Notes under the pieces: model-generated
Seen by the model: the letters and a program-made list of their open reading frames with translations, nothing else
The model's database searches: none
What the model was told of the DNA's origin: nothing
Program-made: the position numbers and the translations under genes
Part shown: piece by piece, positions 39,371 to 48,087 of the stretch
Layout of the letters: each line of letters starts with the position of its first letter
Numbering within the stretch: the first letter of the stretch is position 1
Source of the DNA: Betaproteobacteria bacterium
GTDB taxonomy: Bacteria > Pseudomonadota > Gammaproteobacteria > Burkholderiales > Usitatibacteraceae
Assembly (NCBI GenBank): GCA_025362135.1
Contig: JANYHZ010000020.1
Location: 38,013-102,012, forward strand
Direction: 5' to 3'
Length of the DNA: 64,000 bases

Positions 39371-40477
39371 TTAGCTGCGCAGTTCTCCGTTGGGGAGAAT
39401 GACCGCGATATCCACGAATTTTCCCCCGTGATGGAAGCCTGGCTTGAACTCGACCACGTACCCGCCTACGTCAACACGGCCCAGTGCAGCCAGCGCGCGC
39501 TGCAAACTCGCGCGCGTGACGTCTTTGCCCGCCTTGCGAATCCCTTCCACCAGTACTTTTGCAGCGATGCAGGCTTCGATCGCAGTGACGGACATGGTTT
39601 CTTTCTGGCCCAGCACGGTCCACGCCTCCACGCATTCCTTGATGACGGGCACGTTTGTGGATTTGGCTGTCGGCACGGTTAGTGCCACAGAGATTCCCGC
39701 AGCCTCGGGCCCCAATGCTTTGGCCAACTGACTTGCACCGACGAACGAAAGACTGGTCACGAGATAAGGCAAGTTGGCGGCCCGCAGTTTCTTAACCAAC
39801 TGCGCGGCTGGCGAGTATAAAGTCGTGACGACGATAATCTGCGGGTTGGAGTCAATGACGCTCTTGACAATATCATCGGGCAAATCAACATTTCGCTTGA
39901 TGGAAATGCTGGTTGGCTGCTTGTTGAATTTTTGCAGTGTCTTGGCCACCGTCTCAAAATTCTGTGTGCCGACAGCGTCGTCATAGTGCAATACGGTTAC
40001 CCGCGTGGTTCCGAGGTTGCCCCAGAAATTGATGATTTTTTCGATTTCATCGTTATACGTGACGCGGACGGTGTAGACGAACTCATTTTGTTTGCGAATC
40101 GTATCGGCACCAGTGAACGGCGCGAAGAAAGGCACGCGGCTTTCTTTTACAAACGGCATCGCCGGAATGCTCAGTGTTGCGGACGCATAACCAAACAGCG
40201 CCACGGAATTATTTTCACTCAGCAGTTTTTTGGTATTTTCGGCCGCGAGTTTCGTATCGTTCTTGTCGTTGAGCGAAACGAAAGTGATCTTGTTGCCGTT
40301 GACACCGCCCGCCGCATTCACTTTCTCAAAATACGCCAGTGCGCCATTGCGGATATCGTTGCCCAAATCCGCGTTTGCCCCGGTCAGCGGAGTCGACTGG
40401 CCGATGATGATGTCAGCCGCACCCGCGGTGGTCGCGACTATTGAGAAAAACGCAAGACAGTGAATCCAGTGTTTCAT
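39371..40477 (-). CDS. Branched-chain amino acid-type ABC transporter substrate-binding protein
   Basis: Signal peptide then DIIIGQSTPLTGANADLGNDIRNGALAYFEKVNAAGGVNG. Confidence 0.9.
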   Translation of the reverse strand: MKHWIHCLAFFSIVATTAGAADIIIGQSTPLTGANADLGNDIRNGALAYFEKVNAAGGVNGNKITFVSLNDKNDTKLAAENTKKLLSENNSVALFGYASATLSIPAMPFVKESRVPFFAPFTGADTIRKQNEFVYTVRVTYNDEIEKIINFWGNLGTTRVTVLHYDDAVGTQNFETVAKTLQKFNKQPTSISIKRNVDLPDDIVKSVIDSNPQIIVVTTLYSPAAQLVKKLRAANLPYLVTSLSFVGASQLAKALGPEAAGISVALTVPTAKSTNVPVIKECVEAWTVLGQKETMSVTAIEACIAAKVLVEGIRKAGKDVTRASLQRALAALGRVDVGGYVVEFKPGFHHGGKFVDIAVILPNGELRS

Positions 40478-40554
40478 TTCTCATTCCCCGTAGAGTATTG
40501 CAACCGTTAGTTTTGCCCACACCACCCACCAGTGTCCGGATTGGTTAACGGAAG

Positions 40555-41283
40555 TCAAGTATCGGCAGGCGTGCGGAACAAGTCGCGATAACTTACATAG
40601 TGCGCAATGGCGAAAATTGGCATCGCGACCAGCAGTCCCAGCATGAAGGGCAATATTGCCAAAACGAAAATCACGGTCATTACCGCGCCGAAGACGAATA
40701 TCGGAAAGAAATTGGCGATCAGCGCGTAACAACTCCAGCGTATCGCGTGGGTGGCGGGCATTTGGTTCAACGCTAGAATGGCGGCGGTAAACCACAATGC
40801 GCCTTTGATCGACATCGACAGTGCGATGCCCAACCACAGCATCCATTCCTTGCCCTCGAGCGCGCGCGCGTAGGCGCGTATATCCGGCACACCATCACCA
40901 TCTTGCGTAATGTTGAGCGGCAAACCCAGAAGCCCGAGAATGCCCACGACCATCAAGTTCGCAAGTAGCGTAATCGAACCGATGGTCACCAACGCTCGCC
41001 CGTTGCCCCGAAACGCGGCGAGTAGCTGGTGGGCGCCAACGGGTTGGCCTGCCTCTTGATCGCGTGCGGCAATGACAAATCCGCCAAAAAATCCGGGCTG
41101 CAAAATGCCGGCAATGGCGGCACCGATAAGCGGAACCAACGACAACCCAAGCGACGCCAGCAACCAAGCTGACACGAGTGAAATCCATCCGACTGGCTGA
41201 GCACGAAAAAGATGGAAAGACATTTTGATCCAGGCAAGACCGGCACTGGCGGGTACATCAATAACGCGCATGGAAGAGGGCAT
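40555..41283 (-). CDS. BPSS1780-family membrane protein
   Basis: MKMSFHLFRAQPVGWISLVSAWLLASLG-type start, internal TM repeats; start placed at MPSSMRV (41283). Confidence 0.8.
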   Translation of the reverse strand: MPSSMRVIDVPASAGLAWIKMSFHLFRAQPVGWISLVSAWLLASLGLSLVPLIGAAIAGILQPGFFGGFVIAARDQEAGQPVGAHQLLAAFRGNGRALVTIGSITLLANLMVVGILGLLGLPLNITQDGDGVPDIRAYARALEGKEWMLWLGIALSMSIKGALWFTAAILALNQMPATHAIRWSCYALIANFFPIFVFGAVMTVIFVLAILPFMLGLLVAMPIFAIAHYVSYRDLFRTPADT

Positions 41284-41309
41284 TTGTGGGTGTGATCGCG
41301 CGGTTACGG

Positions 41310-42290
41310 TCAGGATTGCGTTGGCATCAGCGCGCGATTGTCGGATTCGTGTGTGGCATGAAAGTGCAGCAATCTTGCGGAAAAAGGATGATCTTTGGGA
41401 TGCGTGAGTTCCGAATCGCGCGGAAAGTGATGATAACCCAGGCGCCCAAGCCAGGTGCGCAACGCGGCACCCCTCAGCATCTGTGGCCACGCAGCAATTT
41501 CGGTGTCCGTGAAGGCGCGCACGCTGGCGTAGCCTGACAGCAACGCACGCGCGTTGGCAGTATGCAGCCGCGCCTCCGGGTACGCGGAAAAATCGAGGCA
41601 CCAGTCATTGGCCGTGACCGCGACATCAAACAGCAACTGTTCGTTACAGGCAAAATAAAAATCGATCATCTGTGGCGTGTGATGGCTGCCGTGATCGTCC
41701 CAGAGGATATTGTCGCGAAACAGATCGCCATGGATTACACCGCGCGGCAGATCAAGTTGATCGAAGTGCTCCTGATGAACAATTTCGGCTGCGATTTGTG
41801 CATTCTCAATTACCGACAAGTGTTTCCGCAGTTCGATGGCGTAGCTGCGCCACCATGCAAGCCCCCGCCAATTGGGCATCTCGAGGTGAAATGTTTGTGC
41901 GACCGCGTGCATGCGGGACAGCGCCACACCAACAGCGTGACAATCGTGCGTTGTGGGATGGGCAATGTCATTGCCCGAAAGCCGTGTCACCAGTGCGGCA
42001 GGCTTGCCTTTCAATTCCCGGATGACGGTTTTGTCCTTTGTTGCAAGGGGCGCTGCACAAGCAACATCGTTGCCATGCAAATGCAACATTAATCCCATAT
42101 AAAAATCGAGATCCAGCCGTGGGATTTTTTCGAAAATAGTCAGGACGTATCGTCCTTCGGTGGTGGTAACGAAGAAGTTCGAGTTTTCCACACCCGCAGC
42201 GATATTCTGGAAATCGATGATCTCGCCAACGCGATAGGGTGCAATAAACGCGCGCGCTTCAGCGGTGGTAATGGGGGTAAATACGCTCAC
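41310..42290 (-). CDS. thrB: Homoserine kinase (ThrB type II)
   Basis: MSVFTPITTAEARAFIAPYRVGEIIDFQNIAAGVENSNFFVTT; VIHGDLFRDNILWD. Confidence 0.94.
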   Translation of the reverse strand: MSVFTPITTAEARAFIAPYRVGEIIDFQNIAAGVENSNFFVTTTEGRYVLTIFEKIPRLDLDFYMGLMLHLHGNDVACAAPLATKDKTVIRELKGKPAALVTRLSGNDIAHPTTHDCHAVGVALSRMHAVAQTFHLEMPNWRGLAWWRSYAIELRKHLSVIENAQIAAEIVHQEHFDQLDLPRGVIHGDLFRDNILWDDHGSHHTPQMIDFYFACNEQLLFDVAVTANDWCLDFSAYPEARLHTANARALLSGYASVRAFTDTEIAAWPQMLRGAALRTWLGRLGYHHFPRDSELTHPKDHPFSARLLHFHATHESDNRALMPTQS

Positions 42291-42320
42291 AGCATCAGCA
42301 TCGCTGCATTTGCTGCCACG

Positions 42321-42683
42321 TCACTTCCATGTGAACAACACCCAAGTCGGCACCGCGATTTTCAAATCAGGCCCATCCACACGCGTGAACTTGCCCTCGC
42401 CTTTTTCGTCAACCAGATAATACGCCGGGCCGGAAGCAGGTTGTATGCGCTGCTTGTATAGCCTGCCGCCTAATCTGTATTCCTCGATTGTGTCGGTTCC
42501 TGACTGGCGCGTCGTCACCTTGATGTCTTTTGAAGGGTCGATTTCCTTTACATCCGGTGGCGCGGGTACATCCTCGACAGTTTGCACGTCCTTTGGTTTC
42601 GGTCGCGCCTGGCTTTGTGCCAACGCGGGAAGAGTCAACGTGGTGATCATCAAAAGTGAAAACAGGCGGGCTATGCTGCGCAT
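42321..42683 (-). CDS. DUF2782 domain-containing periplasmic protein
   Basis: PPPDVKEIDPSKDIKVTTRQSGTDTIEEYRLGGRLYKQRIQPASGPAYYLVDEKGEGKF. Confidence 0.85.
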   Translation of the reverse strand: MRSIARLFSLLMITTLTLPALAQSQARPKPKDVQTVEDVPAPPDVKEIDPSKDIKVTTRQSGTDTIEEYRLGGRLYKQRIQPASGPAYYLVDEKGEGKFTRVDGPDLKIAVPTWVLFTWK

Positions 42684-42721
42684 GGCGGACTCCGGTTGAT
42701 TAGTTGCGGTGCGAAGAAATG

Positions 42722-43525
42722 CTAGAGCGTCATTTCCAGCGCGCGTTCATCTGGCGAAGGCATAAATCCACGATCCGCATAATGATCAAAGATAGCAGCC
42801 ACCACCTGATCCGGATCGTCGATCAGTTTGAACAAATCGATATCACCGGGATTGATTACTTTTTCCGTGACCATGGTGTCTTTCATCCAATCGATCAAGC
42901 CGCGCCAAAATTCAGTGCCAACCAAAATGACGGGGAAGCGTCGAATCTTTCCTGTTTGTATGAGCGTCAATGCTTCAGAGAGTTCATCAAGTGTGCCGAA
43001 TCCACCGGGCATCACCACATAAGCTGCCGCGTGTTTAACGAACATCGTTTTACGCGCGAAGAAATGCTGGAACATCATCGACACGTCCTGGTAGCCGTTC
43101 CCGCCTTGCTCGAATGGCAGCACGATATTAAGGCCCACGCTTGGGCTCTTGCCCGCAACCGCGCCCTTGTTGGCCGCCTCCATGAGGCCGGGACCGCCGC
43201 CGGATAGCACGCTAAAACCCGCATCGGATAATTTACGCGCGATGATTTCGGTGGTTGCGTAAAAAGGATTGTCTGCCTTTAGCCTTGCGCTGCCGAAAAT
43301 AGCGACTGCCGGCGACACCCCGGCCAGCCGTTCGGACGCTGTAACCATTTCGGCGATAATATTAAACATCCACCAGGATTCACGCGCAGCGACCAGCGAT
43401 TGGTGTTTCATGTCCGGATCGGACGGCTTCGGAACCTTCCCGCCGTGTTTCGTACCGCTTTGAGATTGTTTCAACTTCGCATACTCCAATGACCGCCATG
43501 AGCGCATCTGAAAAACCACGCCCAC
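42722..43525 (-). CDS. LOG family / TIGR00730 protein
   Basis: FSVLSGGGPGLMEAANKGA and MPGGFGTLDEL (PGGxGTxxE); true start probably downstream. Confidence 0.9.
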   Translation of the reverse strand: MGVVFQMRSWRSLEYAKLKQSQSGTKHGGKVPKPSDPDMKHQSLVAARESWWMFNIIAEMVTASERLAGVSPAVAIFGSARLKADNPFYATTEIIARKLSDAGFSVLSGGGPGLMEAANKGAVAGKSPSVGLNIVLPFEQGGNGYQDVSMMFQHFFARKTMFVKHAAAYVVMPGGFGTLDELSEALTLIQTGKIRRFPVILVGTEFWRGLIDWMKDTMVTEKVINPGDIDLFKLIDDPDQVVAAIFDHYADRGFMPSPDERALEMTL

Positions 43526-46341
43526 GTTTGCTGCTCGTCGATATTTCGAGCTTTTTCTACCGCGCTTTCCACGCCATGCCCGACTTTCGTTCGCCGGCCG
43601 GCGAGCCCACCGGCGCGATCTTCGGTGTGGCCAATATGCTCAATAAACTTCGCATGGATTATCCTGCTGATTATAGCGCCTGCGTGTTTGACCCCAGAGG
43701 CAAAACCTTTCGCGACGACATCTATTCCGAGTACAAAGCCAATCGCGCCTCGATGCCAGAAGACCTCGCGCACCAGATTGGGCATATCCGCGAAGTCGCG
43801 GAAGCGCTCGGCTGGCCATGCGTCGTGGTCGACGGCATGGAGGCCGACGACATCATCGGTACGCTTTCCAAGCACGCCACTGCGCGCGGCGTCGAAACCA
43901 TCATCGGCACTGGTGACAAAGATCTCGCGCAACTGGTGGATGAAAGCGTAGTGCTGGTGAACACGATGTCCAACGAAACGCTGGACATCGTGGGTGTTAA
44001 AACCAAATTCGGCGTGCCTCCGGACAGAATTATCGATTACCTGACACTGATGGGTGACTCCGTTGACAACGTCCCTGGCGTGGAAAAAGTCGGCCCCAAA
44101 ACGGCTGCGAAATGGATTGCCGAATATGGCTCGCTCGATGGCGTAATCGCAAATGCCGCCAACATCAAAGGCGTGGTCGGCGAGAATTTGCGCAAAGCGC
44201 TCACCTGGCTGCCTACTGGGCGAGTGCTGGTGACGGTGAAATGCGATGTGCCGCTGTCGTTTGATTTCGACACGATCGACCACAAAAAACCGGACATTGA
44301 AAAGCTCGACAAGCTCTATGAGCAGTTTGGGTTCAAGGGAATGCGGGCGGCGCTACATAAGGGAGAAACGAAACCCATGACAAACTCCCCTCTCCTGTTC
44401 ACGGGAGAGGCGCATTTGGGTAACCAGGAAGGCGGGAGAGGGGAAGGCACAGTCTTCAAACAAGCCGACAAAGATGCCAGCGCGTCCCGCTGGTCCTCCG
44501 GCGAGCCTGCCGCGCAGCAGGCCGTTTTTGTCGACACGCGCAACTACGAATGCATCCTCACCGATGAGCAACTCGACGCGTGGATAGCAAAACTCAGCAC
44601 TGCAGAACTGGCTTGCGTCGATACCGAAACCACCAGTCTCGACCAAATGCAAGCACAAATTGTTGGTCTGTCCTTCGCGTGTGTCGCGGGCGAAGGTGCA
44701 TACCTGCCCCTGAGGCACACTTATCCCGGCGCGCCCGACCAGCTCGATTTCGATCAATCCATCGCCAAGCTGCGTCCGTGGTTGGAAGACGCAACCAAAC
44801 GCAAGCTCGGCCAGAACATCAAATACGATCTGCATGTATTCGCCAATCACGGCATCCATGTGAAGGGCTACGTACACGACACGCTCCTGCAATCGTACGT
44901 GCTGGAAAGCCATCAGCGACACGATATGGATTCACTGGCCACGCGACATCTCAACGCAAAAACGATTTCGTTTGAAGAAGTCGCCGGCAAAGGCGCGTCG
45001 CAGATTGGCTTTGAACAAGTTTCCATTGAAACCGCCACCAATTATTCGGCGGAAGACTCGGATGTCACGTTGCAACTGCATTTGGCGATGTATCCGCAGG
45101 TGGCAAATGATCCGCAACTCAATTTTGTCTACGAAACCATCGAGATGCCTACCTCGCATGTGTTGCTCACGATCGAGCGCAATGGTGTACTGATCGATGG
45201 TGCCTTGCTCGACAAACAAAGCGGTGAACTCGGCATCAAGATGCTGGCGCTGGAAGCCAAGGCGTTTGAAGAAGCAGGCCAGCCCTTCAATCTCAGCTCG
45301 CCAAAACAGCTCGGTGAAATTCTCTTCGACAAAAAAGGCATCAAGCCGCTTAAGAAAACGCCCGGTGGCGCGCCCTCGACCGACGAAGAAACGTTGGCGA
45401 AGCTCGCTGAAGATCATCCGCTACCGAAAATCATTCTTGAATATCGCAGCGTCGCCAAACTTAAAAGCACCTACACCGACAAACTGCCGCGCATGGTCAA
45501 CGCCAAAACCGGCCGCGTGCACACCAACTATGGGCAGGCGACTGCGGTCACGGGGCGCTTGTCATCGAACGATCCCAATCTGCAAAATATTCCCGTGCGC
45601 ACGGCAGAGGGCCGTCGTATTCGCGAAGCCTTCATCGCACCACATGGCAGCAAGATTTTGTCCGCCGACTATTCGCAGATCGAGCTACGCATCATGGCGC
45701 ATTTGTCCAGCGATCCGGGCCTGCTGGATGCCTTCGCCAAAGACGAGGACGTACATCGCGCCACGGCGTCGGAAGTATTCAGCGTGCCGCGCGATCAGGT
45801 TTCAAGCGAACAACGCCGTTACGCCAAGGTCATCAACTTCGGTTTGATTTACGGCATGAGTGCGTATGGACTCGCCAGCAATCTTGGAATAGAAAACTCG
45901 GCGGCGAAGCTCTACATCGACAAATATTTCGCGCGCTATCCCGGCGTGAAAGCGTACATGGATCGCACCCGCAATGAAGCGCATGAGCGTGGCTATGTGG
46001 AAACGGTGTTTGGTCGACGTTTGTGGTTGCCTGATATTCGCAGTGGTAATCAGGGGCGCCGCCAAGGTGCCGAACGCGCCGCGATCAACGCACCGATGCA
46101 GGGAACTGCCGCGGATTTGATCAAGCTGGCAATGATTGCGGTACAGGGTTGGCTGGAAACAGAAAAGCTTGAGACGCGCATGATCATGCAGGTGCATGAT
46201 GAGTTGGTGCTGGAAGTGCCGGATTCAGAACTGGAGCGCGTGAAAGCGAAAGTGCCGGAGCTGATGAGTGGCGTGGCGAAGCTGGATGTGCCGCTGGTGG
46301 CGGAGCCGGGGGTGGGGATGAACTGGGAGGAGGCGCATTAA
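43489..46341 (+). CDS. polA: DNA polymerase I
   Basis: 5'-3' exo, 3'-5' exo and polymerase domains (DYSQIELRIMAHLS, MIMQVHDELVLEV). Confidence 0.97.
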   Translation: MTAMSASEKPRPRLLLVDISSFFYRAFHAMPDFRSPAGEPTGAIFGVANMLNKLRMDYPADYSACVFDPRGKTFRDDIYSEYKANRASMPEDLAHQIGHIREVAEALGWPCVVVDGMEADDIIGTLSKHATARGVETIIGTGDKDLAQLVDESVVLVNTMSNETLDIVGVKTKFGVPPDRIIDYLTLMGDSVDNVPGVEKVGPKTAAKWIAEYGSLDGVIANAANIKGVVGENLRKALTWLPTGRVLVTVKCDVPLSFDFDTIDHKKPDIEKLDKLYEQFGFKGMRAALHKGETKPMTNSPLLFTGEAHLGNQEGGRGEGTVFKQADKDASASRWSSGEPAAQQAVFVDTRNYECILTDEQLDAWIAKLSTAELACVDTETTSLDQMQAQIVGLSFACVAGEGAYLPLRHTYPGAPDQLDFDQSIAKLRPWLEDATKRKLGQNIKYDLHVFANHGIHVKGYVHDTLLQSYVLESHQRHDMDSLATRHLNAKTISFEEVAGKGASQIGFEQVSIETATNYSAEDSDVTLQLHLAMYPQVANDPQLNFVYETIEMPTSHVLLTIERNGVLIDGALLDKQSGELGIKMLALEAKAFEEAGQPFNLSSPKQLGEILFDKKGIKPLKKTPGGAPSTDEETLAKLAEDHPLPKIILEYRSVAKLKSTYTDKLPRMVNAKTGRVHTNYGQATAVTGRLSSNDPNLQNIPVRTAEGRRIREAFIAPHGSKILSADYSQIELRIMAHLSSDPGLLDAFAKDEDVHRATASEVFSVPRDQVSSEQRRYAKVINFGLIYGMSAYGLASNLGIENSAAKLYIDKYFARYPGVKAYMDRTRNEAHERGYVETVFGRRLWLPDIRSGNQGRRQGAERAAINAPMQGTAADLIKLAMIAVQGWLETEKLETRMIMQVHDELVLEVPDSELERVKAKVPELMSGVAKLDVPLVAEPGVGMNWEEAH
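44383..44446 (+). repeat. In-frame palindromic repeat inside polA linker
   Basis: AACTCCCCTCTCCTGTTCACGGGAGAGGCGCATTTGGGTAACCAGGAAGGCGGGAGAGGGGAAG: inverted repeat ends, similar core to 14951-15028. Confidence 0.65.
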
Positions 46342-46360
46342 CAAAGAAGAGCCGAAACGA

Positions 46361-46384
46361 CAAACCCCGCTAATGCGGGGTTTG
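46361..46384 (+). terminator. Rho-independent terminator after polA
   Basis: CAAACCCCGC-TAAT-GCGGGGTTTG. Confidence 0.85.
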
Positions 46385-46505
46385 TTTGAATGAAATTGGC
46401 CACGGCAGGATTGGGTTCTAGCGACCTTCTTCTTGACTCCACCTTTTGCGAATACCGCCAAAATTCTCGCCAATCCTAGACTTTGCGGTACGCTGGCGGA
46501 CTTGT

Positions 46506-46527
46506 TATGCATACGATAATATGCATA
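46506..46527. promoter_or_regulatory. Twin TATGCATA palindromes (putative BrnA operator)
   Basis: TATGCATA-CGATAA-TATGCATA, 10 bp before the brnT ATG. Confidence 0.65.
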
Positions 46528-46537
46528 TATTGCGCCG

Positions 46538-46816
46538 ATGCGATTTGTTTGGGTCGAGGCAAAACGGAAATCGAATTTCGCCAAACACGGCTTGGATTTT
46601 GCCGATGCGCATCACGTGTTTGCGAGGATTGTCGTTGAGCAGTTGGATACGTGGTTCGATTACGACGAACAACGAATAATTGCGGTGGGGATGCTCGATG
46701 CCGTTGTCGTGCTTATCGTTCATGTGGAGCGCGGCGACCGCGTTCGCATTATTTCAATAAGACAAGCGAACAAAAGTGAAACGAACTTCTACTTTGAAAA
46801 CATCGCCACCCGTTGA
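46538..46816 (+). CDS. brnT: BrnT-family toxin
   Basis: MRFVWVEAKRKSNFAKHGLDFADAHHVFA...RVRIISIRQANKSETNFYFE is the BrnT pattern. Confidence 0.9.
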   Translation: MRFVWVEAKRKSNFAKHGLDFADAHHVFARIVVEQLDTWFDYDEQRIIAVGMLDAVVVLIVHVERGDRVRIISIRQANKSETNFYFENIATR

Positions 46817-47132
46817 CCCGGACGCGGCACCACCGCTTACGCGCGAATTTTTCAAGAATGCCAAGTATCGCGTCGCCGGCAAAGAAGTCAGCAAAGCTGA
46901 ATGGCAAAAAGCCGCGCGCGCGCAGCTTGGTGAAATGCGGGGCAAGAAGCGCATCAGTATCATGCTTGATAGCGCGATCATCGAGTACTTCAAATCCGCA
47001 ACGGGCGATCGCGGCTATCAAACGCTCATCAACGAGACGCTCAAGAAAGCGATGTCGGGTCAGGCTATGGCAGCGGAGGTGCGGGTGGTGGTTCGCGAGG
47101 AATTGGCAGCGTACAAGATTCGCCGGGAATGA
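46776..47132 (+). CDS. brnA: BrnA-family antitoxin
   Basis: KRISIMLDSAIIEYFKSATGDRGYQTLINETLKKAM (BrnA RHH-like); overlaps brnT. Confidence 0.88.
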   Translation: MKRTSTLKTSPPVDPDAAPPLTREFFKNAKYRVAGKEVSKAEWQKAARAQLGEMRGKKRISIMLDSAIIEYFKSATGDRGYQTLINETLKKAMSGQAMAAEVRVVVREELAAYKIRRE

Positions 47133-47356
47133 TGAAAATCATTTCGCCAAAATCCAAAACTAAGACTGCGTCGAACCTTACGGGGCTGAAGAGTGTCATT
47201 CGACATGCTGACAAAGCGGTGAGCACTAAGGGGATGGATCAAGCTGCTAAACAGCGCATCGTGGCAAAACATGCGAATGAAGTGTTGAAAGCGCGTGCGC
47301 AAGATCGTATGTCCAGTTTGGATTTGGCGAAGAATATCGCGCTAGACGATTTGTGA
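47129..47356 (+). CDS. Hypothetical 75-aa basic protein, translationally coupled to brnA
   Basis: ATGA overlap with the brnA stop. Confidence 0.55.
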   Translation: MMKIISPKSKTKTASNLTGLKSVIRHADKAVSTKGMDQAAKQRIVAKHANEVLKARAQDRMSSLDLAKNIALDDL

Positions 47357-47490
47357 TGGAACGGCGGTATCCAGACGCAATAATGGCGCGCGCCATAAAC
47401 CTCCCCCCACAGATTTCAAGAACTGTTGCATACGCACCGGACAGTTTGACGGCTCCGACCGTGACGATTTCTTTCAGGGATTGATGGGCT

Positions 47491-47530
47491 AAAAACAAAA
47501 CGGCGGACCGAAGTCCGCCGTTTTGTTTTT
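47491..47530. terminator. Bidirectional terminator, unit A
   Basis: Perfect 18-bp stem AAAAACAAAACGGCGGAC-CGAA-GTCCGCCGTTTTGTTTTT. Confidence 0.9.
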
Positions 47531-47604
47531 TACCCAGCGCAAGGTATCCTCCTGCGCGACCTGCACTCACTTCACCGTTGTATCCGACCCTGCAGGATGT
47601 GTCT

Positions 47605-47835
47605 TTACGCGCGATCAATCTTGCGTGAAGCGGTTACAACGATGGTATCGAGCCTGACATCGGGTGCGCGCGATGCGGTGACGACGATGGTATCGAATTT
47701 CTGCACAGCTACTGCCTGGCTGGCTACAGCAGCGTTGTTGCTGAAAAATCCAATTGCCACTACAAAAAAGCCGACAGCGATAAGTGTGGTGATGGCGATG
47801 TTGTCTTTGTTGTTGCTGGTAAATGCTGTTTTCAT
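47605..47835 (-). CDS. Small exported protein with two TonB-box-like motifs, copy A
   Basis: SD AAGGAG; MKTAFTSNNKDNIAITTLIAVGFFVVAIGFFSNNAAVASQAVAVQKFDTIVVTASRAPDVRLDTIVVTASRKIDRA; paralogue at 49781-50011. Confidence 0.85.
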   Translation of the reverse strand: MKTAFTSNNKDNIAITTLIAVGFFVVAIGFFSNNAAVASQAVAVQKFDTIVVTASRAPDVRLDTIVVTASRKIDRA

Positions 47836-47861
47836 GTTTGGCTCCTTGGGGTCGGTGGTGA

Positions 47862-47951
47862 TTGTTCCGTTGTTGATGACCGAACTTTAGCGACGTGGGC
47901 CCAGAGTCTCAAACGGATTGCGACCAATCGCGCAAAATGGCGTGCGAAACG
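47862..47951 (-). promoter_or_regulatory. Conserved promoter region of unit A
   Basis: Minus strand GTTTCGCACGCCATTTTGCGCGATTGGTCGCAATCCGTTTGAGA-N17-TAAAGT, conserved in units A-C. Confidence 0.7.
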
Positions 47952-48087
47952 CAAAATGCGCGGATGACCCTCATCTTCTGCCGTCAAGCAACCTCTTGCA
48001 ATGCATGCGCCAACAACCTTGCAGCCGTCGCTTGGCAGCCAAGTTCCAGTTCGCATAGACTGATTCATCCACTGATGGAGGTATCCG

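Noticed and set aside
43471-44283. 270-aa ORF antisense to polA
   Set aside because: Shadow ORF opposite the PolA 5'-nuclease domain.
47247-47618. 123-aa minus-strand ORF
   Set aside because: Spans the perfect 18-bp terminator stem and overlaps both the brnTA third gene and unit A; protein composition unconvincing.
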